NCBI RefSeq assembly: GCF_002102355.1
Contig: NZ_LQPT01000076.1
Location: forward strand, 61,931 to 125,930
Origin: Mycobacterium sherrisii
GTDB lineage: Bacteria > Actinomycetota > Actinomycetes > Mycobacteriales > Mycobacteriaceae
Length of the DNA: 64,000 bases
Direction of reading: 5' to 3'
Shown here: positions 42,773-51,951 of the stretch, in pieces
Numbering within the stretch: position 1 is the first letter of the stretch
Layout of the letters: each line of letters begins with the position of its first letter
Notes under the pieces: generated by a model
What the model was told of the DNA's origin: nothing
Database searches by the model: none
The model's input: the letters and a program-made list of their open reading frames with translations, nothing else
Translations under genes and position numbers: made by a program

Positions 42773-44194
42773 ATGACGACGTCACCCCCGCACGCAGCCG
42801 AGACCGCCGAACAGGTGGTCGCCGAGATGGTGCGACGTGCCCGCACGGCCCAAGCCGAGTTCGCGGGATATTCCCAGGAGCGCGTCGATCATGTTGTCGC
42901 GGCGGTCGCATGGGCGATCGCCGAGCCGACCAGGGCGCTCGAGCTCGCCGAGCTGGCGGTGCGCGACACCGGGCTGGGCAATGTCGAGGACAAGACGTTG
43001 AAGAACCGACGCAAGACCATGGGCACGCTGCGCGATTTGACGGGTGCAAAGTCGGTGGGCATCATCAGCGACGACCCCAAAACCGGCATCACAGAATATG
43101 CAAAGCCGATGGGCGTCGTCGCGGCAGTCTGTCCCTCCACCAATCCCGCCGCCACCCCCGCCAACAAGGCAATGATGGTGCTCAAGGGCGGCAACGCGGT
43201 CATTTTGTCCCCGTCTCCCAAGGGAGCATCCACCTGCGCTCTTCTGGTGCGGCACATTCACGAACAGTTCGACCGGCTGGGTGTGCCGCGAGATCTGGTG
43301 CAGTACACCGCGGTTCCGTCCAAAGCGGTTACCTACGAGTTGATGCGGCAGGCCGACTTCGTCGTCGTGACGGGGTCGCAGAAGAACGTGCGCGCCGCGT
43401 ACAGCAGTGGAACCCCCGCCATCGGCGTCGGTGTGGGCAACGCGCCGGTCATCATCGACGCCGACGCGGATCTCGACGATGCGGCGGCAAAGATTCACGC
43501 CAGCAAGACATTTGATTACGCCACCAGCTGTTCCTCGGAGAACTCGGTGCACATCCACACCGACGTCTACGACGCCGCGATCGACGCGCTGCGGCGTCAA
43601 GGCGCGTATCTGGTGAGCGCCCAGGAGAAGCGCCGCCTGCAGCAGGTGATGTGGCCGGACGGCAAACTCAGCGCCGAGATCACCGCGCAGCCGCCGGGCA
43701 AGATCGCGGCGCTGGCCGGGTTCAACGAGCAGGGCGCACACGACGCCGACTTCTTCCTGGTCGAGGAGGACGGCTACGGCCCCGACCACCCGTTCAGCGG
43801 CGAGAAGCTCTCCGTCGTGCTCACCGTGTACCGCTTCACCGACCTTGACGAGGCCCTCGACCGGATCCAGGGGATCCTGGATTTCCAGGGCGCGGGTCAT
43901 TCGTGCGGCATACACACCAAAAACGACGATCGGGCCCGCCACGTCGCGGAGCGGCTGAAGGTGGCTCGGGTACTGGTCAACCAGGCGCATTGCTTCGGCA
44001 CGGGAGGCGGATTCGACAACGGGCTCGGATTCACCCTCACGATGGGTGCGGGCACCTGGGCCGGCAACAGCATCTCCCACAACCTGTCCTACCGGGACTT
44101 CCTCAACATCACCCGGCTCGCGCGGGTCATCCCGGCTTGTGAACCCACCGAAGCGGACCTGTGGGGCTCCTACTTCGAAACTTACGGACGGTGA
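42773..44194 (+). CDS. CoA-acylating aldehyde dehydrogenase, sulfoacetaldehyde dehydrogenase (SauS)-like
   Basis: 473 residues. Acylating ALDH of the EutE/AdhE-N type: KPMGVVAAVCPSTNPAATPANK, VTGSQKNVRAAYSSGTPAIGVGVGNAP, and catalytic Cys253 in ATSCSSENSVH. With Xsc, Pta and a CoA ligase around it, the reaction should be sulfoacetyl-CoA + NAD(P)H to sulfoacetaldehyde + CoA, as for SauS of Cupriavidus necator. Ordinary acetaldehyde or succinic semialdehyde activity cannot be excluded from sequence alone. Three bases separate its stop from the next start. Confidence 0.85.
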   Translation: MTTSPPHAAETAEQVVAEMVRRARTAQAEFAGYSQERVDHVVAAVAWAIAEPTRALELAELAVRDTGLGNVEDKTLKNRRKTMGTLRDLTGAKSVGIISDDPKTGITEYAKPMGVVAAVCPSTNPAATPANKAMMVLKGGNAVILSPSPKGASTCALLVRHIHEQFDRLGVPRDLVQYTAVPSKAVTYELMRQADFVVVTGSQKNVRAAYSSGTPAIGVGVGNAPVIIDADADLDDAAAKIHASKTFDYATSCSSENSVHIHTDVYDAAIDALRRQGAYLVSAQEKRRLQQVMWPDGKLSAEITAQPPGKIAALAGFNEQGAHDADFFLVEEDGYGPDHPFSGEKLSVVLTVYRFTDLDEALDRIQGILDFQGAGHSCGIHTKNDDRARHVAERLKVARVLVNQAHCFGTGGGFDNGLGFTLTMGAGTWAGNSISHNLSYRDFLNITRLARVIPACEPTEADLWGSYFETYGR

Positions 44195-44196
44195 GC

Positions 44197-45351
44197 ATGA
44201 AACTTCTTGAATACCAAGGCAAGCGACTGCTGGCCGACGCCGGCGTACGCATTCCGGAGGGGCGGGTCGTCGACTCGCCCGAGGAGGCGACGCGGGCGGC
44301 CGCGGTACTCGGCGGTCGGGTGGTGCTCAAGGCCCAGGTGCCGGCGGGCAAACGCGGCAAGTCGGGCGGGGTCTTGTTCGCCGACTCGCCGGAGCAGGCC
44401 GCCGCCGCGGCCCGCGAGCTGCTCGGCGCCGAGATGGGTGGATATCGCGTGCAGCAGGTCCTGCTCGAGCAATGCGTGGACATCGAGCAGGAGCTTTACG
44501 CCGCCATCCTCAACGACGCCCGGACCAAGGGGCCGCTGTTGCTGTTTTCCACCGCGGGCGGTATGGACATCGAAGAGATCAACGCCGAATCGCCGCATCG
44601 CGTGCACCGGTTGCCCGTAGACATCTTGTGGGGCCTGGACGAGGACCTCGCCGGTGACATGCTGGCCGGTACCGACCTGCCCGAGAAGTCGCGGGGTGCC
44701 GTGGCCCATGCGCTGGCAGCGCTCTATCAGACCTACCGGGCGGCCGACGCCGACCTGGTCGAGGTCAACCCGCTGGCCGTCACGGCCGCTGGCGAGCTTG
44801 TGGCCCTGGACAGCAAGGTATCGCTGGATCCCGGTGCGCTGTCGCGTCATTCGTCGTTCGTCGCCGAGCTGCGCACAGATCAGCTGGAGGTAGGGACGGA
44901 TCTCGAACGCCGCGGTCGCGAACTGGGCCTGCAATTCATCGAGCTCGACGGCGACATCGGAATTCTGGCCAACGGCGCGGGACTGACCATGACGAGCCTG
45001 GACGTGGTCAACCACTACGGCGGCAAACCGGCCAATTTCTTGGAGATCGGCGGCGACGCCTACACGAAGGCCACCCCGGCTCTGAAGCTGGTCTTGGACA
45101 ATCCGCGGGTCCGCAGCCTGCTGATCAATTTCTGTGGTGCCTTCGCCCGCACCGATGTCATGGCCGAAGGTGTTGTCGCCGCCATCGAAGAACTGCGACC
45201 GGACATTCCGTACTTCTTCACCATTCACGGCACCGGCGAACAAGAGGCGATCCGCCTGGTGCAAGAGCGGCTTTCGGTGACGCCGTACGAACTCATGGAC
45301 GATGCCGTCCAGGCCGCAGTCGCGGCCGCGGCGACCACGGTGGAGGTGTGA
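44197..45351 (+). CDS. SucC-like beta subunit of an ADP-forming acyl-CoA ligase, probably sulfoacetate-specific
   Basis: 384 residues: ATP-grasp domain (MKLLEYQGKRLLADAGV, VVLKAQVPAGKRGKSGGV, VEVNPLAV) followed by the CoA-ligase domain (GAGLTMTSLDVVNHYGGKPANFLEIGGDA). That is the build of succinyl-CoA synthetase beta. A housekeeping sucCD would not be expected between an acylating ALDH and sulfonate genes, so it is assigned as sulfoacetate-CoA ligase by context. ATP + CoA + sulfoacetate would give sulfoacetyl-CoA. Coupled to the alpha gene by a GTGA overlap. Confidence 0.83.
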   Translation: MKLLEYQGKRLLADAGVRIPEGRVVDSPEEATRAAAVLGGRVVLKAQVPAGKRGKSGGVLFADSPEQAAAAARELLGAEMGGYRVQQVLLEQCVDIEQELYAAILNDARTKGPLLLFSTAGGMDIEEINAESPHRVHRLPVDILWGLDEDLAGDMLAGTDLPEKSRGAVAHALAALYQTYRAADADLVEVNPLAVTAAGELVALDSKVSLDPGALSRHSSFVAELRTDQLEVGTDLERRGRELGLQFIELDGDIGILANGAGLTMTSLDVVNHYGGKPANFLEIGGDAYTKATPALKLVLDNPRVRSLLINFCGAFARTDVMAEGVVAAIEELRPDIPYFFTIHGTGEQEAIRLVQERLSVTPYELMDDAVQAAVAAAATTVEV

Positions 45352-46268
45352 CGATGTTGATTCGCAGCGGGGAAACGGTCGTCGTCCAAGGGATTACCGG
45401 TAGGCAAGGGTCGTATTGGACCGAGCGCATGGTCGAATGCGGCACCCGAGTCGTGGCGGGTGCGAGTCCCGGGCGCGGGGGCCGGACGGTCAATTCCATT
45501 CCCGTTTATGACAGCGTGGTGCAGGCGGCGGCCCAACACCGGCTGGACGCCTCCGTGCTGTTCGTCCCACCGATGCACGCCAGGGCCGCCGCCCTCGATG
45601 CGATCGAGGCGGGTGTTCGCAAGCTGGTGCTGCTCACCGAACACGTGCCCGCCCAGGACGTCATGGAGATTCTTGCCCGCGCCGCGGCGGCCGGAACCAC
45701 GGTGCTCGGTCCAAACACCGCGGGCCTGGTCGTGCCGGGCGAAACGTCGGTCGGCATCATGCCGGGCTTCGCGCGCAACATCTTTCAACCGGGCCCGATC
45801 GGGGTCATCTCGCGCAGCGGCAGCCTGGGCACCTTGGTGTCGATGGAACTGATCACTGCCGGTTTCGGCCAGAGCGCCTTCATCGGGATCGGTGGCGACC
45901 CGATCTTGGGCACGACCACGCTGGACGCGGTGCGCCTTCTCGACGCCGACGAGCGGACGTCGGCCGTCGTCGTCGTCGGTGAAATCGGCGGTGCGATGGA
46001 GGAGGAGGCTGCGGCGTACATCGCGTCGATGACCAAGCCCGTCGTCGCCTTCATCGCCGGTCGCACCGCGCCCCCGGGGCAGCGGATGGGCCACGCCGGC
46101 GCCATCGTGACCGGCGGCCGCGGTAGCGGCGAGTCGAAGGTGCGCGCGCTCACCGAGGCCGGTGCGGTGGTCGTTGACGTGCCCAGCGCGGTGGGTGAAG
46201 CGCTGCGCGCCGCGGGCGTCGAAGCCACGGCGGCGCCGGCCGAGCCCGCGCGCAGCGGATCCGCATAA
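45348..46268 (+). CDS. SucD-like alpha subunit of an ADP-forming acyl-CoA ligase
   Basis: 306 residues. CoA-binding Rossmann start VVVQGITGRQGSYWTERM, PNTAGLV, SRSGSLGTLVSMEL and the active-site histidine H249 in RMGHAGAIV, which is phosphorylated in SucD. GTG 45348 overlaps the beta-subunit stop; ATG 45354 is an alternative. Together with the beta subunit it forms the proposed sulfoacetate-CoA ligase. Only 8 bp separate its stop from the convergent LysR gene. Confidence 0.83.
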   Translation: MTMLIRSGETVVVQGITGRQGSYWTERMVECGTRVVAGASPGRGGRTVNSIPVYDSVVQAAAQHRLDASVLFVPPMHARAAALDAIEAGVRKLVLLTEHVPAQDVMEILARAAAAGTTVLGPNTAGLVVPGETSVGIMPGFARNIFQPGPIGVISRSGSLGTLVSMELITAGFGQSAFIGIGGDPILGTTTLDAVRLLDADERTSAVVVVGEIGGAMEEEAAAYIASMTKPVVAFIAGRTAPPGQRMGHAGAIVTGGRGSGESKVRALTEAGAVVVDVPSAVGEALRAAGVEATAAPAEPARSGSA

Positions 46269-46276
46269 CGCCGAGG

Positions 46277-47176
46277 CTAGGCCGGTTCCGAAAAGATCAG
46301 CTTCAACAACATGGCCGCGGTGCCGTCGAGCCGTCGTGCACCGCGCCAGACCGCCCGCAGCGACCTTGGCATGTGCAGATCTTGGACGGCAACGACATTC
46401 AGGTGACCGGTCCGGACGTCCTCGGCGATGGCGAGTGTGCTGAGCACGGCCGGTCCGACGCCGTTGAGCGCCGACGTGCGGATTGCCGACGCGCTGCCGA
46501 GTTCCAGCAGCGGGGCGGCGATTTCGTAATCTCGCAGGGCCAATTCAAGGGTGGTTCGGGTGCCGGACCCGGCCTCGCGAACGAGCAGCGGCGTCGCGGC
46601 CAACTCGGCCGCCGTCAGCGGTGCGCGGCGACGCGCCCAAGGGTGCTGTGGATGGACCACGACGACCAGTTCGTCGCGTGCGACCTCGGTGCTGTGCAGG
46701 CCCCGAACCGGATTCGGCGACTCGATGAACCCGACGTCGCACGAGCCGCTGCGGACCTCTTCGATCACCTGGGTCGAGTTGCGGGCCTGAAGATAAATTG
46801 TCACGCCGGGATACTGCGCGCGAAACCTGGCCAGCCACACCGGCATCAGGTGCTCCGCGACGGTGATGCTGGCCGTGACGGTCAACTGCGCGCCGCGTTC
46901 GGCCTTGAGTCCCTCCGCGACGATCAATAGCTTGTCGATGTCGGCCAGAATCTGACGCGCCCAATGCGCCAGGACGGTGCCTTGCGCCGTCAGCGTCGAA
47001 CCGTTGGGACTGCGTTCGACGAGCGGCAGGGCGAAGCGTCGCTCCAGTCCCCTGATCGCGCGGCTGGCGTTCGGCTGCGACATCTGGACCGAACGCGCAG
47101 CGGCACTGAGACTTCCGTGATCGTCGACACCGACGAGCAGTCTGAGCGCCTCAAAAGGCGGTAGCCGCAGCGACAT
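46277..47176 (-). CDS. LysR-family regulator paired with the YeiH-like exporter
   Basis: 299 residues from ATG 47176; a TATAGT box ends 6 bases upstream, so translation probably starts at the 5' end of the mRNA. HTH: SLSAAARSVQMSQPNASRAIRGLERRFA; effector domain similar to the LysR at 33.1 kb (VTASITVAEHLMPVWLARF, VREAGSGTRTTLELAL). Divergent from a YeiH-family gene, the same arrangement as yeiE/yeiH in E. coli. Expected effector: sulfite or a related anion, by analogy. Confidence 0.88.
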   Translation of the reverse strand: MSLRLPPFEALRLLVGVDDHGSLSAAARSVQMSQPNASRAIRGLERRFALPLVERSPNGSTLTAQGTVLAHWARQILADIDKLLIVAEGLKAERGAQLTVTASITVAEHLMPVWLARFRAQYPGVTIYLQARNSTQVIEEVRSGSCDVGFIESPNPVRGLHSTEVARDELVVVVHPQHPWARRRAPLTAAELAATPLLVREAGSGTRTTLELALRDYEIAAPLLELGSASAIRTSALNGVGPAVLSTLAIAEDVRTGHLNVVAVQDLHMPRSLRAVWRGARRLDGTAAMLLKLIFSEPA

Positions 47177-47179
47177 ACC

Positions 47180-47230
47180 CGAACTATATGACCAGCCTGC
47201 CCGTTGGGTATGCATCCTTGATATGACCAG
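47180..47230. promoter_or_regulatory. LysR binding region between lysR and the YeiH-like gene
   Basis: ATATGACCAG occurs twice, at 47186-47195 and 47221-47230, spaced 35 bp. Between them GGGTATGCATCC and, further on, ATACCC give LysR-style half sites. The first copy overlaps the minus-strand -10 box of lysR, in line with autoregulation. Confidence 0.5.
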
Positions 47231-47281
47231 ATACCCATTTGGTGGCTACCGGCGTCCCTGGTCGTGGCCCAACGTTGAGGA

Positions 47282-48331
47282 ATGATCAGTTCACTGGGCC
47301 AGGAGCACATGCGCGAGGGGACGGCCAGGCCGTTGCGGCGGGCACCCAACCCGGTCGCGGTCGGTCCCGGAGTCGCCCTCTGCGCCATCGCGACCGCCGG
47401 CACCTTGGCAATCAATCACTGGTTGCCCACGGTGAGTCCACTGTTGATCGCGATCGTGCTTGGCGCGGTGGCGGCCAACGTCGCACCCTTGCCGCGCTGG
47501 TTGCGACCCGGACTGCAGTTCTCCGCGAAACGACTGCTGCGCATCGGGGTCGCGATGCTGGGCCTGCAGCTGGTCCTGGGCGACATCCTGCGCCTGGGCT
47601 ACGGCGTCATCATCGTCGTCGTCGCCATCGTGGGCCTGGGCATCGGCGGCACCATGTTCGTGGGCAGGTTGCTCGGTCTGAGTTGGACACAGCGCCTGTT
47701 GATTGCGTGCGGCTTCTCGATTTGCGGCGCCGCCGCCGTCGCCGCCGTCGACGGGGTGATCCAGGCCGAGGACGACGAAGACGTCCCCACCGCGATTGCG
47801 CTGGTGGTGATCTGCGGGACGCTGATGATCCCGCTGGTTCCCGCACTCGCGCATGCGCTGCGGCTGTCGGACCTCGCCGCCGGCGCCTGGGCGGGCGGGT
47901 CGATTCACGAGGTCGCCCAGGTGGTTGCTGCCGCCGCCACGATGGGAGGCGGCGCGTTGGGGGTGGCCGTGGTGGTGAAGTTGGCGCGGGTGCTGATGCT
48001 CGCGCCGGTGATGGCGGTGCTCAGCGTTCGACAGCGCAGGATCGCCGGGACCGGAACGGACATCAAACGTCCGCCGCTGGTGCCGCTGTTCGTCGTCGCC
48101 TTCATGGTCTGCGTCGCACTGCGTTCCGCCGGCGTCGTCCCCACCCACGCGCTGCAGTACGCCAAGGTCGTGCAGGTCGCCCTGCTCAGTGCGGCCATGT
48201 TCGCGCTCGGCACCGGCGTGCACGCGTCGGTCCTCAAGAAGGTCGGTCCCCGCCCGTTCGTCTTGGCGATCGTGTCCACCGGGTGGATCGCAAGCGTCGC
48301 CCTGACCGGGGTGGTGCTGGCGTCCCGCTGA
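47282..48331 (+). CDS. YeiH-family (UPF0324) putative sulfate/sulfite exporter
   Basis: 349 residues, about 10 predicted membrane helices. Family marks: SPLLIAIVLGAVAAN, RIGVAMLGLQLVLGDI, GFSICGAAAVAAV and GGSIHEVAQVVAAA. Members are often encoded with sulfonate degradation genes, where export of sulfate or sulfite is needed. The divergent LysR supports induction by a sulfur oxyanion. ATG 47309 is a possible later start. Confidence 0.85.
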   Translation: MISSLGQEHMREGTARPLRRAPNPVAVGPGVALCAIATAGTLAINHWLPTVSPLLIAIVLGAVAANVAPLPRWLRPGLQFSAKRLLRIGVAMLGLQLVLGDILRLGYGVIIVVVAIVGLGIGGTMFVGRLLGLSWTQRLLIACGFSICGAAAVAAVDGVIQAEDDEDVPTAIALVVICGTLMIPLVPALAHALRLSDLAAGAWAGGSIHEVAQVVAAAATMGGGALGVAVVVKLARVLMLAPVMAVLSVRQRRIAGTGTDIKRPPLVPLFVVAFMVCVALRSAGVVPTHALQYAKVVQVALLSAAMFALGTGVHASVLKKVGPRPFVLAIVSTGWIASVALTGVVLASR

Positions 48332-48398
48332 CCCGCCGCCGGACGGGCAAACGGTGGGACAATCGACATAAGACGCCGACCCCGGCCCGCGACACGCA

Positions 48399-48447
48399 AA
48401 CACAACTTGTTGTGTTGCGTCGGGTTGTCGGACACCAGGGGTAGTGT
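48399..48447 (+). promoter_or_regulatory. Two NrdR boxes and promoter of nrdF2
   Basis: ACACAACTTGTTGTGT (48400-48415) and ACACCAGGGGTAGTGT (48432-48447), centres 32 bp apart. The first is an almost perfect palindrome, the second contains TAGTGT as -10. The spacing is that expected for cooperative NrdR binding. Confidence 0.78.
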
Positions 48448-48485
48448 CTGGAGCCTGACGCCAATGCAGGCAAATCGGCAGGTGA

Positions 48486-49472
<987 letters not shown>

Positions 49473-49588
49473 ACGCTGGTCGGCTCCGGCGCGGGGACGC
49501 AGTGTGAGCCGGAAATGGATGGCGGATTACTGAACCGCCGGTTCTCGTTGGCGCGACGTGGGTCGGTGCCGCGGGCAAGATGGGCGGG

Positions 49589-50077
49589 GTGAGCAATGAG
49601 GACCCGGTCGGCGCAGCGGATTTTCGTCGCGCGCTGGCGCTAATCCAGCATGGCGAGCGCGGCGACGAAGCGGGCATGCGCGTCATCGTCCATGATGAGG
49701 TGATTCCGGCCGATCGCCTCGCCCAGCTGATCCGCGCCACGGTATCGATCCTGTGGCAGCTGGTTGCGCAGCTATGCGAACCATACGAAATCGCCGAAAT
49801 CGGCGACACGCTGATCTCGGCGTCCACCGCCGACGAGCTGTATCTGGATCGCGACAACCGGCTGGTTGCCCGGATGGCGATGGCACAGCATTCGGGAGAT
49901 GCCGGCGTCGAGTACGAGGTACTGCGCGATGCCGCGAGCGCACCCGACGGATTGGTGCGACTGGCCCTCACCGCCGCCGGTGTCGTCTCGGCGATGCTGC
50001 CCCAGTTGCGCACCGACCCCGGCCGCAAGCTGCTCAACAACCTGGCGATGCAGGCGCTGCGGGAGGAAAACAGCTGA
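49589..50077 (+). CDS. Conserved mycobacterial protein of unknown function (Rv3047c position)
   Basis: About 162 residues from GTG 49589 (ATG 49580 possible). Mostly alpha-helical, acidic, with RLAQLIRATVSILWQLVAQLC as its most hydrophobic helix and no signal peptide. No known domain is recognised. Position after nrdF2 suggests the Rv3047c locus, though sizes differ. Confidence 0.6.
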   Translation: MSNEDPVGAADFRRALALIQHGERGDEAGMRVIVHDEVIPADRLAQLIRATVSILWQLVAQLCEPYEIAEIGDTLISASTADELYLDRDNRLVARMAMAQHSGDAGVEYEVLRDAASAPDGLVRLALTAAGVVSAMLPQLRTDPGRKLLNNLAMQALREENS

Positions 50078-50087
50078 TCCGCTGGGC

Positions 50088-50201
50088 TCAGGTGATGCTG
50101 CAGATCCCGCCGGGTGTGCAGTCGATGGTGCAACCCGCGGTCGTGGCGGTCGCGCACGCCAGAACCAGGGCGACGATGAGTTTGCTCAGGAGACCAGACA
50201 T
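50088..50201 (-). CDS. Tiny predicted lipoprotein or secreted peptide (37 aa)
   Basis: MSGLLSKLIVALVLACATATTAGC is a complete signal sequence with a TAGC-like lipobox, and the mature part is only about 14 residues with two further cysteines (CTIDC...GICSIT). ATG 50201 is preceded by ACGGAG with 6-base spacing. It lies antisense to nothing, in the gap between two plus-strand genes. Its design (signal, GC lipobox, very short Cys-containing tail) matches the two tiny lipoproteins at 5.2-5.7 kb. Confidence 0.55.
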   Translation of the reverse strand: MSGLLSKLIVALVLACATATTAGCTIDCTPGGICSIT

Positions 50202-50417
50202 GACCACTCCGTCCTTCGGGCAGGCCCGGGCCGTTTTCGCCCGCTCATCGTAAATCGGTGAGCAGCAAAGGGGGCCGGTTTAGCCCAGGGACTGCCCGCC
50301 GAATCAGCCCGCGCCATCCGGCGGATTGCCGGAGCCAGATGTTGAGGTCGTGAACGGCATATGAATAGTGACTCTGCCACGACACGCGGGCCGCGTCCCT
50401 GCCGTGAAACTAGGGGA

Positions 50418-50843
50418 GTGCCGGAACAACACTCGCCCAAGCGCGCCAAATTTCTGCAGTCGGTAATTCGCTGGCTCGACGTCGGCTACCCCCAGGGTGT
50501 GCCCGGCCCGGACCAGGTGGCCCTGTTCGCCCTGCTCCGCAGCACCCCGCTGACTCAGGATCAACTCGAAGAGATCGCCCACAAGATCGCCGTCAACGAA
50601 TCGCAGCCCGGGGCCGACGGGGTGGTCAGCCGCGACGAGATCGCCGAGTTCATCACCAAGGTCACCCGACACGACCCCGGCCGGGAGAACATTCAGCGCG
50701 TCGCCGCCACGCTGGCCGCCGCGGGCTGGCCTTTGGCCGGCATCGACGTCAGCGAAGTGATCCCCGGGGACGAACATGGCGAGGCGGCCGAGGAGATCGC
50801 CTGCCGCCGCGACCACCTGCCCGAGGGCGCGTCACAGAGTTGA
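50418..50843 (+). CDS. DUF3349-family protein (Rv3046c-like)
   Basis: 141 residues from GTG 50418. The start [39 protein letters not shown] is characteristic of the small helical DUF3349 proteins of mycobacteria, repeated later by [19 protein letters not shown]. Function unknown. A GGGGA is too close to act as ribosome site, so translation may be leaderless. Overlaps convergent adhC by 12 bp, as neighbours Rv3046c/Rv3045. Confidence 0.75.
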   Translation: MPEQHSPKRAKFLQSVIRWLDVGYPQGVPGPDQVALFALLRSTPLTQDQLEEIAHKIAVNESQPGADGVVSRDEIAEFITKVTRHDPGRENIQRVAATLAAAGWPLAGIDVSEVIPGDEHGEAAEEIACRRDHLPEGASQS

Positions 50844-51872
50844 GATGTCGATGACGAAGCGGTATCGCACGTCGCTGGCGAGCACCCGCTCGTAGGCCTC
50901 GTTGATGTAATCCGCGGCGACGACCTCGATTTCGGGGGTCACGTCGTGCTCGGCGCAGAAGTCGAGCACCTCCTGGGTCTCCGCGATGCTGCCGATGTTC
51001 GAGCCCGACAGGCTGCGCCGCATCAGGGCCAGCGGGAACGCGCCGACCTGCATGGGGTGCTCGGGGATGCCCAATTCGACAAGGGTGCCGTCAACATCGA
51101 GCAGGTTCACGTATTCGTCGAGCGGCAGGTTGGCCGAGACGGTGTTGAGGATCAGGTCGAAGCTGCCGCGCAGCGTGCGGAAGGTGTCGCGGTCCGCGGT
51201 CGCGTAGTAGTGCTTGGCGCCCAGCCGTAGCCCGTCCTCCATCTTCTTCAACGACTGCGACAAAACGGTCACCTCGGCACCCAGCGCCGCACCGAGCTTG
51301 ACGCCCATGTGGCCCAGGCCGCCGAGCCCGATGATCGCCAGGCGGGTGTCCTTGCCGGCTTTCCAGTGGCGCAGCGGGGAGTAGAGGGTGACGCCGGCGC
51401 ACAGCAGCGGCGCGGCCTTGTCCAGCGGTAGCGAGTCCGGGATGCGTAGCACGTAGTTTTCGTCGACGACGATCGCCTCGCTGTACCCGCCGTGCGTCGG
51501 CTGGCCGTATTTGTCGACGGAGTTGTAGGTGAAGGTGGCACCACGCTGGCAGTACTGGTCGTTGCCGGTCTTGCAGCTGCGGCACTCGCGGCAGGAATCG
51601 ACGAAGCAGCCCACACCGACGTGGTCGCCCACCTGGTACTTGGTCACGTCGGCGCCCACCTCGCTGACCACGCCGGCGATCTCGTGGCCCACCACCAACG
51701 GGTAGTTGGGCAGACCCCATTCGCCTTTGACCGTGTGGATGTCGGAGTGGCAGATCCCCGCGAACTTGATGTCGATCACGACGTCGTGCGGGCCGGGGTC
51801 GCGGCGCTCGATGGTCCCCTTGGTCAGCGGTTCGGTCGCCGATGTGGCGACATACGCGGAAACTGTGCTCAT
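50832..51872 (-). CDS. adhC: NADP-dependent zinc alcohol dehydrogenase
   Basis: 346 residues, the length of M. tuberculosis AdhC. Catalytic zinc ligands in CHSDIH and GHEIAGVV, structural-zinc cysteines in [15 protein letters not shown], and [13 protein letters not shown] for the cofactor. CAD/YahK-like subgroup that reduces aldehydes with NADPH. ATG 51872 has AAAGGGACC upstream; extra upstream codons of the frame are not used. Confidence 0.95.
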   Translation of the reverse strand: MSTVSAYVATSATEPLTKGTIERRDPGPHDVVIDIKFAGICHSDIHTVKGEWGLPNYPLVVGHEIAGVVSEVGADVTKYQVGDHVGVGCFVDSCRECRSCKTGNDQYCQRGATFTYNSVDKYGQPTHGGYSEAIVVDENYVLRIPDSLPLDKAAPLLCAGVTLYSPLRHWKAGKDTRLAIIGLGGLGHMGVKLGAALGAEVTVLSQSLKKMEDGLRLGAKHYYATADRDTFRTLRGSFDLILNTVSANLPLDEYVNLLDVDGTLVELGIPEHPMQVGAFPLALMRRSLSGSNIGSIAETQEVLDFCAEHDVTPEIEVVAADYINEAYERVLASDVRYRFVIDISTL

Positions 51873-51951
51873 TGCGGTCCCTTTTCGGTGTGGTACGGCT
51901 GAGAAAAGCTTAGCTAAGGTAATGGCCTGGGGCCAATCGCCCGGCCCCCCG

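Noticed and set aside
42773-46268. Housekeeping succinyl-CoA synthetase and aldehyde metabolism
   Set aside because: Order and spacing with pta, SauS-like ALDH and the ACS carrier point to a catabolic unit; TCA-cycle sucCD are normally elsewhere in mycobacteria.
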